DNA of 64,000 nt from Occultella aeris (GCF_902703175.1 NZ_CACRYJ010000044.1:28580-92579), one strand, 5' to 3'; shown: positions 1-8,490, numbered from the stretch's first letter. A program made the numbers and translations. Notes: generated by a model not told the origin, from the letters alone.

Positions 1-119
1 CTCACGTGCGCGTAGCCGTTGATCACGTTGGAGACCGTCTTCATCGACACCCCGGCGATCTCGGCGACATCGGTGAGGCGAGGCTGCGGCGACCTCCGGT
101 CGTGGACCACGGCGGTCAC
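1..119 (-). CDS. LacI-family transcriptional regulator, N-terminal fragment (runs off the window)
   Basis: Only the first 39 codons are inside the window. From a GTG at 119 the translation contains a LacI helix-turn-helix (LTDVAEIAGVSMKTVSNVIN). This matches the DNA-binding domain of LacI/GalR sugar-responsive repressors. The effector domain lies beyond the left edge. The start falls 1 bp after the stop codon of the solute-binding protein gene, so it is very probably cotranscribed with that gene and the sulfatase. It is the natural candidate to bind the paired AGCGCT palindromes upstream of the sulfatase. The family is clear; the ligand is unknown. Confidence 0.85.
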   Translation of the reverse strand, partial: MTAVVHDRRSPQPRLTDVAEIAGVSMKTVSNVINGYAHV

Positions 120-120
120 C

Positions 121-1413
121 CTACCCGAGCACGCGTGCGGCCTCCTCGACGAACTGCGCAGCTGCCGCGGCTGGTGTGGCCGCCCCGAAACCCACGTCCT
201 CGTTGAGGCGCGGGAACGCACTGCCCTGCAGCTCGCCATAGCCGGTGGGCCAGGCGTCCGGCGACGGTCCGACCTGGTCGGCGATCTGGTCCACGAACGC
301 GACGGCACGTCCCTCCGGGGTCTGCGGGTCCAGGGCGAGCAACTCCCGCGAGCTCGCCGACGGCGGCACACCGAGGGTCAGCCCGATGGACGTGATCGCT
401 CGCTCGTCGTTGAGGAGGAAGTCGATCAGCTCGGCGCCGGCGTCGGCATTCGCCGACGTGTTCATGACGCACCAGAAGTCGAGGGCCTTGACGAACTGCC
501 CGTCCAGGGACCCCGCCGTCAGGCCCGGGACCGGACCGACCGCGAGCGGATGCTCGGGGACCAGTGGCTGGAGGAACGTGACCTGCTGCACCCAGCCGAA
601 GGTGACCGCGGCGTTGAGCTGGGAGAGCTGCGAGGTCTCGAACGTGTCGCTCTCGGCCGTGACGTCCGGTGGTGGCACCGCCCCGGTGTCCCGCAGTGCC
701 TGCCACATCACCAGCCACTCCTCGATGACGTCGGCGCCGACGGCCAGGCCCTGCTCGTCGAACAGATCGGTACCGTGCTGTCGCGCCCAGACCTCGAACA
801 TCTGGAAGTCCCCGCCGGCGTCGGTCGACCCGTACTTGCCCGGTCCGGCGGCGTCGGCGAAGGAGTTGCAGAACTCGGTGAAGTCGCTCCAGCTCCACTG
901 CTCGGGCAGCGCGAGACCATGCTCCTGCGCCAGATCGGTGTTCCGGAACGTGGCGTGCGTGATCGAGGACTGACCGATCCCGTAGAGGCCGTCGTTCAGG
1001 GAGCCGCTGGTGGCGACGTCCTCGTCCAGCGCGGACGTGTCGATGGCGTCGCCGACGTGGTCGCTGAGGTCCAGGAGCGCCCCGCGGTCGGCGTATTCCG
1101 CGAGGAATGTCATGGACATCCGCAGGACGTCCGGCCCGTCACCGCCGGCCACCTGGGTGGCCAGCCGGTCCCAGTAGTCGCCGAACGGGGCCTTCTCCGT
1201 GGCGATGGACAAGTCCGGGTGGTCGTCGCCGAAAGCCGCCAAGGCGCCCTCGATCCCCTCGTGGGCGGGCTGCCCGCCGTACCAGGAGACGCGCAGCGAG
1301 TCCGCCGAGCCGGAGGCACCGGAGCCGCCACCGGAGCGGCAGCTCGCGAGGGCGCCCGCGATGAGAGCGGCACCGCCGGCGCCGAGGAACGTACGTCGAT
1401 CGATGGGTGACAC
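121..1413 (-). CDS. ABC sugar transporter solute-binding lipoprotein (family 1), Tat-exported
   Basis: A 430-aa extracellular solute-binding protein of the carbohydrate-uptake type. The N-terminus has a twin-arginine motif (R6-R7, RRTFLG), a hydrophobic stretch and a lipobox LASC with Cys25. It should therefore be exported folded through Tat and lipid-anchored outside the membrane. The GTG at 1413 was chosen because GGAGGT lies 4 nt upstream; an in-frame ATG at 1425 overlaps that ribosome site. It sits 32 bp after the sulfatase and 1 bp before the LacI gene. No permease is visible here; permeases probably follow beyond the left edge. Substrate unknown, but the sulfatase partner suggests a sulfated glycan product. 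Confidence 0.9.
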   Translation of the reverse strand: MSPIDRRTFLGAGGAALIAGALASCRSGGGSGASGSADSLRVSWYGGQPAHEGIEGALAAFGDDHPDLSIATEKAPFGDYWDRLATQVAGGDGPDVLRMSMTFLAEYADRGALLDLSDHVGDAIDTSALDEDVATSGSLNDGLYGIGQSSITHATFRNTDLAQEHGLALPEQWSWSDFTEFCNSFADAAGPGKYGSTDAGGDFQMFEVWARQHGTDLFDEQGLAVGADVIEEWLVMWQALRDTGAVPPPDVTAESDTFETSQLSQLNAAVTFGWVQQVTFLQPLVPEHPLAVGPVPGLTAGSLDGQFVKALDFWCVMNTSANADAGAELIDFLLNDERAITSIGLTLGVPPSASSRELLALDPQTPEGRAVAFVDQIADQVGPSPDAWPTGYGELQGSAFPRLNEDVGFGAATPAAAAAQFVEEAARVLG

Positions 1414-1445
1414 GGTGACCTCCATTGGTCGCGGCACCGGCCGGG

Positions 1446-2903
1446 TCAGGCCCAGCGCCAGTTGTGGGGACGGTGGTTCGGCCGGTAGTGGCCCTGTGGC
1501 AGGTCGTCGGCGGCGCGCAGGAGCCACTGCACGAGCCGACGGTGCAGTTCCGCGCGAATCTCGCCATGGGCGGGGTCGTCGCTGAGGTCTTCGATCTCGG
1601 CGGGATCGCGCTCGATGTCGTAGAGCACGTCCTGGCCGGTGTCGTCGACGACGAGCTTGTAGCGGCCGCAGACCAGCATGCGTGTCTCACCGCTCATGGT
1701 GACGCTGTTCAGCTCGTCGAAGGTCGGCCCGTCGTACGGGAAGTGCAGCGGCGGCCGGTCCGACTCGGTGTAGGAGACGCCGCCGAAGCCGGACTCGCCG
1801 AGGATGCTGTCGAACTCGGCGCTCGGGGCGTCCTCGCCGCGCAGCAGCGGAGCCAGCGACCGGCCCTGCACACCGGCGGGGATCGGTTCACCGAGCCACT
1901 CGGCGATCGTCGGGAGCAGGTCCACCATGGACACGAGCTCGTCGCGGCGCTGTGGCACGATCCCCGGCCCGCGCAGCGCCAGTGGGATGCGCATCAGGGC
2001 GTCCGACATCCCGGCGCCCTTGCGTTGCAGGCCGTAGTCACCGAGGAAGTCCCCGTGATCGGTGACGAACACGAAGAGTGTGTTCTCGCACCGGTCGCCG
2101 AGGTCGTCGAGGAGCCGCCCGACCTGGTCGTCGATGAGGCGCAGCATCCCGAGGTAGTTCGCGCGGTAGCGTCGCCAGTGCGCGTCGTAGCCGGGCCGCT
2201 TGTCCTCGATGAGCCGGCGCAACCAGCGATAGCGCCACCCGAGCCGGTCCAGGACCTCGGGTCCCACGGCCCGCTCCGGCACGTCCTCCTCGGCGAACAT
2301 GCTGAAGTACGGCTCGGGTACCTGGTACGGGTTGTGGGGCTCGGGGAAGGACAGCCAGAGGAAGAACGGCCGCTCCGCGGCAGTGGTCGCGAGCGCCTCG
2401 ATGCCACCGTCGACGATCCTGTACGGCAGCTGGGCCTCGACCCCGAACGGCGTGGGCTCGGCGGCCACGCCGTGGTCGAGCTCGCGCAACCACGCGTCGA
2501 ACTCGGCGTGCTCACCGTCAGTGCCCGGTCCGCCGTCGTGCAGGTACGGGCCGTTGAAGGTGTCGAAGTCAGCCGGGCCGCGATGCATGTGCGGCTTCCC
2601 GCTGAAGTGCAGCGAGTACCCGGCGCCGCGAAGCAGGTCCAGCAGGTCGGTGGCGTACCGGGCGAACTCCGCCGTGCTGTTCTGGCGCACGCCGTGCGCA
2701 CTCGGGAACCGGCCGGTGAGCAGGCTGGTGCGGGCCGGCACGCAGACCGGGCTGGAGGTGTAGGCGCGGGGGAACCGCGCTCCGTCGGCGAACAGCCGGT
2801 CCAGGCGCGGCATCGTGTCCGGGCCGCCCTCGGCCGCGGTGAAGCCGGCGCGCTGCTGGTCGGTCATCAGCAGCACGATGTTCGGCTGGTCGGTGGATGT
2901 CAT
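1446..2903 (-). CDS. type I (formylglycine-dependent) sulfatase
   Basis: A 485-aa arylsulfatase/alkaline-phosphatase superfamily protein. The N-terminus PNIVLLMTDQQR (residues 7-18) carries metal ligands. The Cys54 motif CVPARTSLLTG matches C-x-P-x-R, the signature whose cysteine becomes formylglycine. A later metal-binding segment reads VTDHGDFLGDYG. There is no signal peptide, so it probably acts in the cytoplasm on imported sulfated sugars. The ATG at 2903 was preferred to an upstream in-frame start at 2957 because the domain begins there and GAGGAG lies about 12 nt upstream. First gene of the sulfatase / binding-protein / LacI set. The formylglycine-generating enzyme is not in this window. 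Confidence 0.92.
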   Translation of the reverse strand: MTSTDQPNIVLLMTDQQRAGFTAAEGGPDTMPRLDRLFADGARFPRAYTSSPVCVPARTSLLTGRFPSAHGVRQNSTAEFARYATDLLDLLRGAGYSLHFSGKPHMHRGPADFDTFNGPYLHDGGPGTDGEHAEFDAWLRELDHGVAAEPTPFGVEAQLPYRIVDGGIEALATTAAERPFFLWLSFPEPHNPYQVPEPYFSMFAEEDVPERAVGPEVLDRLGWRYRWLRRLIEDKRPGYDAHWRRYRANYLGMLRLIDDQVGRLLDDLGDRCENTLFVFVTDHGDFLGDYGLQRKGAGMSDALMRIPLALRGPGIVPQRRDELVSMVDLLPTIAEWLGEPIPAGVQGRSLAPLLRGEDAPSAEFDSILGESGFGGVSYTESDRPPLHFPYDGPTFDELNSVTMSGETRMLVCGRYKLVVDDTGQDVLYDIERDPAEIEDLSDDPAHGEIRAELHRRLVQWLLRAADDLPQGHYRPNHRPHNWRWA

Positions 2904-2959
2904 GGAGCCTGGGCTCTCCTCTCGCGGGTCCGGCGGCCTCGCCGGGTGCGTGAGCAATG

Positions 2960-3014
2960 TACAGCGCTGTAGACAGACGAGTCCAGAGATTGGCCAGGTG
3001 ATTTTCTAGCGCTG
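2960..3014 (-). promoter_or_regulatory. Candidate LacI operator pair upstream of the sulfatase
   Basis: A perfect 12-bp palindrome TACAGCGCTGTA occupies 2960-2971. A second AGCGCT-centred site (CTAGCGCTGTAC, about 3007-3018) lies 46 bp upstream. The central CG step is typical of LacI-family operators. The first site is about 60 bp before the sulfatase start. Possible promoter elements on the minus strand, TGGACT and TACATT with 18-bp spacing, would place the palindrome over the spacer and -10. Assignment to the truncated LacI gene at the end of this operon is inference. Confidence 0.5.
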
Positions 3015-3105
3015 TACTCGCTGGCGGAGCGATCCGGCCGTCGGCCGATTCAGACGCCACGGACCCGAGCCGGCCCGCTCGCACGGGCTCGCTCGGGTTG
3101 CCGGC

Positions 3106-3681
3106 TCAGGCCCCGGCGTGGGCCCGTGCGGTGGCGACGGCCAGACGCAGCGCCTCGTCGCCGGCGCGGGCGATCCGCTCGGCAAGGACCGGCGTGGCCC
3201 GCCCCGCGACGCCGAAGTCGTCCGCCGAGGCGTAGACGGCTGTCGGCGCGACCAGCGCGCCGAAGTAGGCGAACAGCGGCCGCATCGCCTGGTCGATGGC
3301 GAGCTGGTGCCGTGACGACCCGCCGGTGGCGCCCAGGAGCACGGTCTTGCCGCGCATCGCGACCGGGTCAACGAGGTCCATGAAGGCCTTGAAGATGCCC
3401 GCGTAGGAACCACGGAACACAGGGCTCGCCGCGATCAGCAGGTCCGCGCCCTCGACCACGTGCAGAGCCTCATCGAGCGCGGGGCTCGCCAGCCCGAGCA
3501 CGGTCGCGTTCGCGACGTCCGCGGCGTGCTCACGCGCCTCGACGGTGCGCAGGCTGACCTCGACACCGGCCGCGGTCGCCGACTCGGCGACGGCAGAGAG
3601 CAGGTCGTCGGTGAGCGTGCGGGTGGTCGAGGGGAAGCCGACGCCGCCGGTGAGGGCGACGATCTTCAGGGGCTCGGTCAT
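3106..3681 (-). CDS. NAD(P)H-dependent FMN reductase, CE1759-type partner of a luciferase-like monooxygenase
   Basis: A 191-aa flavodoxin-fold FMN reductase (MTEPLKIVALTGGVGFPSTTRTL at the start, with the phosphate-binding loop GGVGFPSTTRT; LLGATGGSSRHQL in the middle). Such enzymes reduce free FMN with NAD(P)H and supply FMNH2 to a two-component monooxygenase. The ATG overlaps the marR stop by 4 bp (ATGA). It is the last gene of a three-gene operon whose first gene encodes the matching monooxygenase. Gene order and sequences resemble the CE1758/CE1759 'LLM duo' of Corynebacterium. Substrate unknown. Confidence 0.88.
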   Translation of the reverse strand: MTEPLKIVALTGGVGFPSTTRTLTDDLLSAVAESATAAGVEVSLRTVEAREHAADVANATVLGLASPALDEALHVVEGADLLIAASPVFRGSYAGIFKAFMDLVDPVAMRGKTVLLGATGGSSRHQLAIDQAMRPLFAYFGALVAPTAVYASADDFGVAGRATPVLAERIARAGDEALRLAVATARAHAGA

Positions 3682-4163
3682 GAGCTCGGGGTCTCCGTTC
3701 TGGTGCGGATCCGGCTGGTGGTGGGGGTGTCGGCGACGGCGGCCTGCAGTCGCTCGCAGATCCGGGCCAGGGCGAGCTGGTCGGACTCGTCCAGGCCGGC
3801 GTCGACGAGGGCCGCGATGTGCCGCACGTGCCGCCGTCCGATCTGCTTCTGCTGTTCGGCCCCCGCGTCGGTGAGCGCGACGACCACGCCTCGGCCGTCG
3901 TCGTCGGCGTCGCGCCGGGCGACGAGCCCGGCGGCGGCCAGGCGATCGACCATCCGGGACAGGCTCGGCTGCGAGATGAGCAGCTGGGCGTTCAGGTCGC
4001 GAAGCCGCGCCGCGCCGTCGGGCATCCGGGAGAGGTTGAACAGCACGTCGTACTCACGCGAGCTGAGCGGTTCGAAGTCGCGCGCGGCCTCGAACCGCCG
4101 CATCAGCGTGACCTGCGTGCGGAACAGCGCCTCCCAGGCCAGCGCGGCCGTCCTGGTGGTCAT
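3678..4163 (-). CDS. MarR-family transcriptional regulator
   Basis: A 161-aa winged-helix regulator. The MarR core is visible: SSREYDVLFNLSRMP, then the recognition helix region LLISQPSLSRMVDRLAAAGLV and the wing RRDADDDGRG. The ATG at 4163 overlaps the monooxygenase stop (ATGA), and the gene's own stop overlaps the FMN reductase start. It therefore lies inside the operon it probably controls. A likely target is the CATGCA-TT-TGCATG palindrome at 5317-5330, just upstream of the monooxygenase. MarR proteins usually repress and are released by small aromatic or oxidising ligands; the ligand here is not known. Confidence 0.9.
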   Translation of the reverse strand: MTTRTAALAWEALFRTQVTLMRRFEAARDFEPLSSREYDVLFNLSRMPDGAARLRDLNAQLLISQPSLSRMVDRLAAAGLVARRDADDDGRGVVVALTDAGAEQQKQIGRRHVRHIAALVDAGLDESDQLALARICERLQAAVADTPTTSRIRTRTETPSS

Positions 4164-5296
4164 GATGCGGTGCGTCCGGTGACGGTGTCCTTGACGACCT
4201 CGCGCGGGCTGAGGTCGACCTCGGCGCCCTTGGCCGCGACCAGCGCCGCGTGCGTGGGGCCGTCCGGCACGTGCGCCGGCCGGTTCTTCGCGAACTCGGC
4301 GCGCAGCACGGGCACCACCTCGCCGCCGAGCAGGTCGAGCTGCTCGAGCACGGTCTTCAGGGGAAGACCGGCGTGGTCCATCAGGAACAGCTGGCGCTGG
4401 TAGTCGCCGAAGGTGTCGCGGAAGGCCAGCGTGGAGTCGATGACCTCCTGCGGGCTGCCGACGGTCAGCGGGGTCGCGTCGGTGAACTCCTCGAGCGAGG
4501 GGCCACCGCCGTAGACCGGCGCGTTGTCGAAGTACGGCCGGAACTCGCGGACGGCGTCCTGGGAGTTCTTGCGCATGAACACCTGCCCGCCGAGGCCGAC
4601 GATCGCCTGGTCGGCGGTGCCGTGGCCGTAGTGCTCGAAGCGCTCGCGGTACAGGCCGATCAGCTGCTTGAAGTGCTCCTTCGGCCAGAAGATGTTGTTC
4701 GCGAAGAAGCCGTCGCCGTAGAACGCGGCGAGCTCGGCCACCTGCGGGGACCGGATCGAGCCGTGCCACACGAACGGGGCGACGCCGTCGAGGGGGCGCG
4801 GGGTGGACGTGAAGCCCTGCAGCGGCGTGCGGAACCGGCCCTCCCAGTCCACGACCTCCTCATCCCACAGCTGGCGCAGGAGCTGGTAGTTCTCCACGGT
4901 CAGCGGGATCGCCTGGCGGATGTCCTTGCCGAACCAGGGGTACACCGGGCCGGTGTTGCCGCGGCCGAGCATCACGTCCGCGCGACCGTCGGAGACGTGC
5001 TGGAGCATCGCGAAGTCCTCGGCGATCTTCACCGGGTCGCTCGTCGTGATCAGCGTCGTCGAGGTGGACAGGATGATCTTCGACGTCTGCGCGGCGATGT
5101 AACCGAGCATCGTGGTCGGCGAGGAGGGGATGAACGGCGGGTTGTGGTGCTCGCCCGTCGCGAACACGTCCAGGCCGACGTCCTCGGCGTGCTTGGCGAT
5201 CGTCAGGATCGCCTTGATCCGCTCACCCTCGGTGGGCGTCTTGCCGGTGGTCGGATCCGTGGTGACGTCCCCGACGGTGAAGATCCCGAACTGCAT
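4160..5296 (-). CDS. FMN-dependent luciferase-like monooxygenase, CE1758 family
   Basis: A 378-aa bacterial-luciferase-like TIM-barrel monooxygenase (starts MQFGIFTVGDV; GEHHNPPFIPSSP and MLGRGNTGPVYPWFG are flavin-site type motifs). It would oxidise an unidentified substrate with FMNH2 delivered by the reductase two genes downstream. The ATG at 5296 has a strong GGAGG ribosome site (GAGGAGGGG). The in-frame extension to 5407 lacks family similarity. First gene of the LLM / marR / FMN-reductase operon, with 4-bp overlaps throughout. Confidence 0.9.
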   Translation of the reverse strand: MQFGIFTVGDVTTDPTTGKTPTEGERIKAILTIAKHAEDVGLDVFATGEHHNPPFIPSSPTTMLGYIAAQTSKIILSTSTTLITTSDPVKIAEDFAMLQHVSDGRADVMLGRGNTGPVYPWFGKDIRQAIPLTVENYQLLRQLWDEEVVDWEGRFRTPLQGFTSTPRPLDGVAPFVWHGSIRSPQVAELAAFYGDGFFANNIFWPKEHFKQLIGLYRERFEHYGHGTADQAIVGLGGQVFMRKNSQDAVREFRPYFDNAPVYGGGPSLEEFTDATPLTVGSPQEVIDSTLAFRDTFGDYQRQLFLMDHAGLPLKTVLEQLDLLGGEVVPVLRAEFAKNRPAHVPDGPTHAALVAAKGAEVDLSPREVVKDTVTGRTAS

Positions 5297-5316
5297 CTGA
5301 ACCCCTCCTCGATTTC

Positions 5317-5330
5317 CATGCATTTGCATG
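5317..5330 (-). promoter_or_regulatory. Candidate MarR operator
   Basis: The palindrome CATGCA-TT-TGCATG is a perfect 6-2-6 inverted repeat. It lies 21 bp upstream of the monooxygenase start in a short AT-rich patch that contrasts with the surrounding GC-rich DNA. Its position and symmetry suit a MarR dimer. Assignment to the operon's own MarR is inference. Confidence 0.5.
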
Positions 5331-5454
5331 ATTCTAAGGGTGTCAACGTACGACGGCGTCAGGTATTCCCGGCGGGTCGCTCGCCCTGGTCGTGGGGTAC
5401 GCCACAACGTCCCGTCGACGGCGGAGGGTCGGCTCGGTCTGTCGGCTCGCCGCC

Positions 5455-5510
5455 CGAACGCGAGGCTGTTGGCTCCGGTCCGCCGAGAGGGGACAACAAT
5501 CTCGCGTTCG
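5455..5510 (-). terminator. Stem-loop downstream of the uronate/FGGY kinase operon
   Basis: The arms CGAACGCGAG (5455-5464) and CTCGCGTTCG (5501-5510) pair perfectly. After a 2x2 mismatch, an inner TGTTG/CAACA stem (5467-5471 with 5494-5498) continues, leaving a 22-nt loop. It lies 30 bp after the kinase stop codon and upstream of the next promoter. There is no strong U-tract, so termination is a reasonable but unproven reading. Confidence 0.45.
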
Positions 5511-5539
5511 AGCGCGAACCCGGTCGGTCGATCGATCGG

Positions 5540-7102
5540 TCAGGGGCGGGCGCCCTCGAGGACGTCGGCCACCTCGGTGAGGGATCGGATCAGCGCGGGC
5601 AGCCGCTCGCGGCGCGCCTCGTACCCCGCGACCACCTCATCGGACACGGGGACGTCCGTGCCGCCGTCGTCCGGTCCCGGACCACCGACCGCTCGTAGCG
5701 CCGTGGCCAGGTCGGCGGCGCCGTCGAGGGCGAACCAGCCGAGGGCCGCGGCGCCGAGAGCGGTGCCGCCGGCGTCCGAGGCGATCGCGAACGGCCGGCC
5801 GATCGTGGCGGCCATGACCTCGCGCCACAACTGGGCGCGGAACGGTCCACCGGTGGCGCGCACGGCCCGAACGGGGGCCACCGCGTCCAACAGGTCCACG
5901 ATGGTGGCGATCTGCAGGCACACCCCCTCGACCGCGGCCCGCAGGAAGTGCGCCCGGCCGTGGTGGTGGCGCACCCCGAGGAACGCGCCGGTCAGGTCCG
6001 GGTCCCACAGCGGCGCCCGTTCGGAGAGCACGTACGGGAGCATCACGAGTCCGTCGGCACCGGGCGGGACACCGGTCGCGAGCGCGAGCAGGTCGGTATC
6101 GGCGTGGCCGTGCGTGAGCAGGTCCGGCGTGAACGTCTCCCCCGCCCAGCGCAGCGTGATCCCGCCATTGCTGACGGCGCCACCGAGAACCCACAGGTCC
6201 TCGGTGAGGGCGTAGCAGAACAGCCGGCCGGCGTCGTCGGTCACCGGGCCGGTCACGGCCATCCGGACGGCGCCGCTGGTGCCCAGCGACAGGCCGGCGA
6301 TCCCCGGCGTGATCGCGCCGGTGCCCAGGTTGCCGAGCGGGCCGTCCGCCGCGCCGACGGCCACGGGCAGCCCTGCGGTCAGGCCCGTCGCGTCCGCCAC
6401 GTCGCCGGCCAGGGGCAGGGTGGCGGTGGTGGGCAGCACCTCGGGGAGCTGGTCGGCACTGATGCCGGCCAGGTCGAGGGCCTGTGGGGACCAGGTGCGG
6501 GTGTGCACGTCGAGCAGCCCGGTGGCGGAGGCGCTGGAGAGCTCGGTGACCAGCCGTCCGGTCAGGTGGGCGAGGACGAGGTCCTTCAGGCCGACCCACC
6601 GGCGTACCCGCGCGGCCAGATCCGGCTCGTGCCGGCCGAACCAGATGAGCTTGACCAGCGGGCTCATCGGGTGGACCGGCGTGCCGGTCAGCCGGAGCAG
6701 TTCCGCGCCGCGGCCGGCCGCACGCAGTTCGCGGGCCTGGGCTGCCGAACGCGCGTCGGCCCACGTGATCAGCGGGGTGAGCGGCACCCGGTCGGCGCCG
6801 AGCCCGATGAGACCGTGCATCGCCGTGGACACCGACAGGCCTAGGACCCGGCGGTCGCCCAGTTGGGCGACGACGTCGGCGAGCGCCGCGTCGATCCCGG
6901 TGAGGATCGCGGCCGGATCCTGCACCTGCCAGCCCGGGCGGGGCTGCTCGAGCGCGTACTCACGCTGTGCCGACGCGACCGAGGCCCCGACGGCGGTGGT
7001 GGAGCGGCCCTCCCCGGCCGCGTCGGTCACCTCGAAGGCGGCCACCTTCGCGGCCGTGGTGCCGACGTCGAGGCCGATCAGCACCGGGAGAGCGCCCACC
7101 AT
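5540..7102 (-). CDS. FGGY-family carbohydrate kinase, gluconokinase-like
   Basis: A 520-aa FGGY kinase. The N-terminal phosphate loop LDVGTTAAKVAAF (from residue 11) and TWADARSAAQARELR are visible. The segment TGTPVHPMSPLVKLIWF closely recalls FGGY gluconate kinases rather than typical xylulokinases. The C-terminal ATPase half has GTSGAVRM and ATGGPFRAQLW. The predicted reaction is ATP-dependent phosphorylation of gluconate or a related aldonate. The ATG at 7102 follows AGGAG, which overlaps the preceding stop; the gap to the upstream dehydrogenase is 5 bp. It is the third gene of the uxaC operon. A 6-phosphogluconate dehydrogenase gene at 13224 could use its product. Xylulokinase activity cannot be excluded. 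Confidence 0.82.
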   Translation of the reverse strand: MVGALPVLIGLDVGTTAAKVAAFEVTDAAGEGRSTTAVGASVASAQREYALEQPRPGWQVQDPAAILTGIDAALADVVAQLGDRRVLGLSVSTAMHGLIGLGADRVPLTPLITWADARSAAQARELRAAGRGAELLRLTGTPVHPMSPLVKLIWFGRHEPDLAARVRRWVGLKDLVLAHLTGRLVTELSSASATGLLDVHTRTWSPQALDLAGISADQLPEVLPTTATLPLAGDVADATGLTAGLPVAVGAADGPLGNLGTGAITPGIAGLSLGTSGAVRMAVTGPVTDDAGRLFCYALTEDLWVLGGAVSNGGITLRWAGETFTPDLLTHGHADTDLLALATGVPPGADGLVMLPYVLSERAPLWDPDLTGAFLGVRHHHGRAHFLRAAVEGVCLQIATIVDLLDAVAPVRAVRATGGPFRAQLWREVMAATIGRPFAIASDAGGTALGAAALGWFALDGAADLATALRAVGGPGPDDGGTDVPVSDEVVAGYEARRERLPALIRSLTEVADVLEGARP

Positions 7103-7107
7103 CGCGT

Positions 7108-8490
7108 CTACTCCTGGATCGCCGCAGCCTGGGCGACGACGGCCGCGACCAGGTCCGCGTCCGCTCCCAGGTCCGCCTGCAGGGTGTTCAGCACCGCGGG
7201 CACGACGTCGACCAGGTCGCCGGCGTTCGCGGCCTCCTGCGCCGGGCCGGCGCCGGGGTCCTTGACCGGGGCACCGACGCCGCGCAGGTGCAGCACCCAC
7301 CCGGCGAGGGTGGTGGCCGCGCCGACCGGGACCCGCCCGGCGGCACGCTCGGCGTTCAGGGTGGGCAGGGTGCGCACGGGCAGTTTCTGCGAGCCGTCGT
7401 TCGCGATCTGGGCGAGCAGATGCCGCACCCGCACATTGCGGTACCGGTCCTTCAGGGCGGCGCGGTAGGCGCTCACGTCCTCGTCCGGCAGGCCGAGGTT
7501 GGCCTGCGCCTCGTCCCAGAACTGCTCGACCCAGGCCAGGCACCTGGGGTCCGCGATGGCCTGGTCGATGGTGGTGTGTCCACGCACGCTGCCCACATAG
7601 GCCAACTGGGAGTGCGAACCGTTGAGCAGCCAGAGCTTGCGCCGCTCGTGCGGGGCGACGTCGTCGACCACCTTCGCGCCGGCGTCCTCCCAGCGGGGCC
7701 GGCCGGCCGGGAACGCACCCGACATGACCCATTCGCTGAAGGGTTCGGTCGGGACCGGGGACGCGTCGTCGTAGCCACGCTCGGCGGCCACGTGGGTACG
7801 GTCGTCCGCGGTGGTGGCCGGCGTGATCCGGTCCACCATGGACGTCGCGAAGTCGACGTTCGCCTCGGTCCAGTCCACCAGGGACTCGTCGACGAGCGCC
7901 GCGAGCTCGGTGACCAGGGTGCGGGTGACCGAACCGTTCTCGGGCAAGTTGTCGCAGGACAGGATCGTCAGCGGACCAGCCCCGGCGGCCCGGCGGGCGA
8001 GCAGCCCGGCGACGAGCTTGGCCGGCATCGTGGCCACGGGCGAGCGCGGGTCCTCGCGCAGCGCCGAGATGTCGGCGAGCACCTCGGGTCGCCGGGCGTC
8101 GAGGTGGTCGCCCTCGCCGCGAACGTAGCCGTGCTCGGTGACGGTCATCGTGACGATGGCCAGGTCCGGGTCGGCCAGGTAGCCGAGGTAGGCGTCCTGC
8201 TCGGACGCGGCGTGCACGGCGGACAGGGACCCGATCAGTTCGTAGGAGTCGCCCTCGCGGCCACGCACGACGAGCGTGTACAGGCCGTCCTGTGGGCTGA
8301 GCGCCTCCGCCTGATCGGGACGGCGACCGGTGAAGGCCGCGATCCCCCACTCGGCGGCGTCCGACGCGTGGTGGGTGTACCAGGCCTGGTGCGCGCGGTG
8401 GAAGTTGCCCACCCCCAGGTGCACGATGCGCACCGGCGCGGACGCCGGCGTATCGGGCAGGGATCGGGACAGCCGGGGGGTCGCAGTCAC
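7108..8490 (-). CDS. Mannitol dehydrogenase-family oxidoreductase, probable fructuronate reductase (D-mannonate oxidoreductase)
   Basis: A 460-aa polyol-specific long-chain dehydrogenase. The Rossmann loop LGVGNFHRAHQ (residues 25-35) binds NAD(H). ILSCDNLPENG and the catalytic segment KLWLLNGSH, carrying the family's Lys-Asn-His residues, follow. The start is GTG at 8490, overlapping the uxaC stop by 4 bp (GTGA). Directly after uronate isomerase the expected job is reduction of D-fructuronate to D-mannonate. Mannitol or tagaturonate as substrates are possible because the family is broad. No mannonate dehydratase follows in this cluster. Confidence 0.85.
   Translation of the reverse strand: MTATPRLSRSLPDTPASAPVRIVHLGVGNFHRAHQAWYTHHASDAAEWGIAAFTGRRPDQAEALSPQDGLYTLVVRGREGDSYELIGSLSAVHAASEQDAYLGYLADPDLAIVTMTVTEHGYVRGEGDHLDARRPEVLADISALREDPRSPVATMPAKLVAGLLARRAAGAGPLTILSCDNLPENGSVTRTLVTELAALVDESLVDWTEANVDFATSMVDRITPATTADDRTHVAAERGYDDASPVPTEPFSEWVMSGAFPAGRPRWEDAGAKVVDDVAPHERRKLWLLNGSHSQLAYVGSVRGHTTIDQAIADPRCLAWVEQFWDEAQANLGLPDEDVSAYRAALKDRYRNVRVRHLLAQIANDGSQKLPVRTLPTLNAERAAGRVPVGAATTLAGWVLHLRGVGAPVKDPGAGPAQEAANAGDLVDVVPAVLNTLQADLGADADLVAAVVAQAAAIQE

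Noticed and set aside
121..1527. Longer start of the solute-binding protein at 1527
   Set aside because: The extra 38 residues are not a signal sequence; the GGAGGT ribosome site and Tat motif place the start at 1413.
5540..7102. Kinase as xylulokinase xylB
   Set aside because: No xylose isomerase or xylose transporter is nearby, and the TGTPVHPMSP region is gluconokinase-like. Xylulokinase remains possible but was not named.
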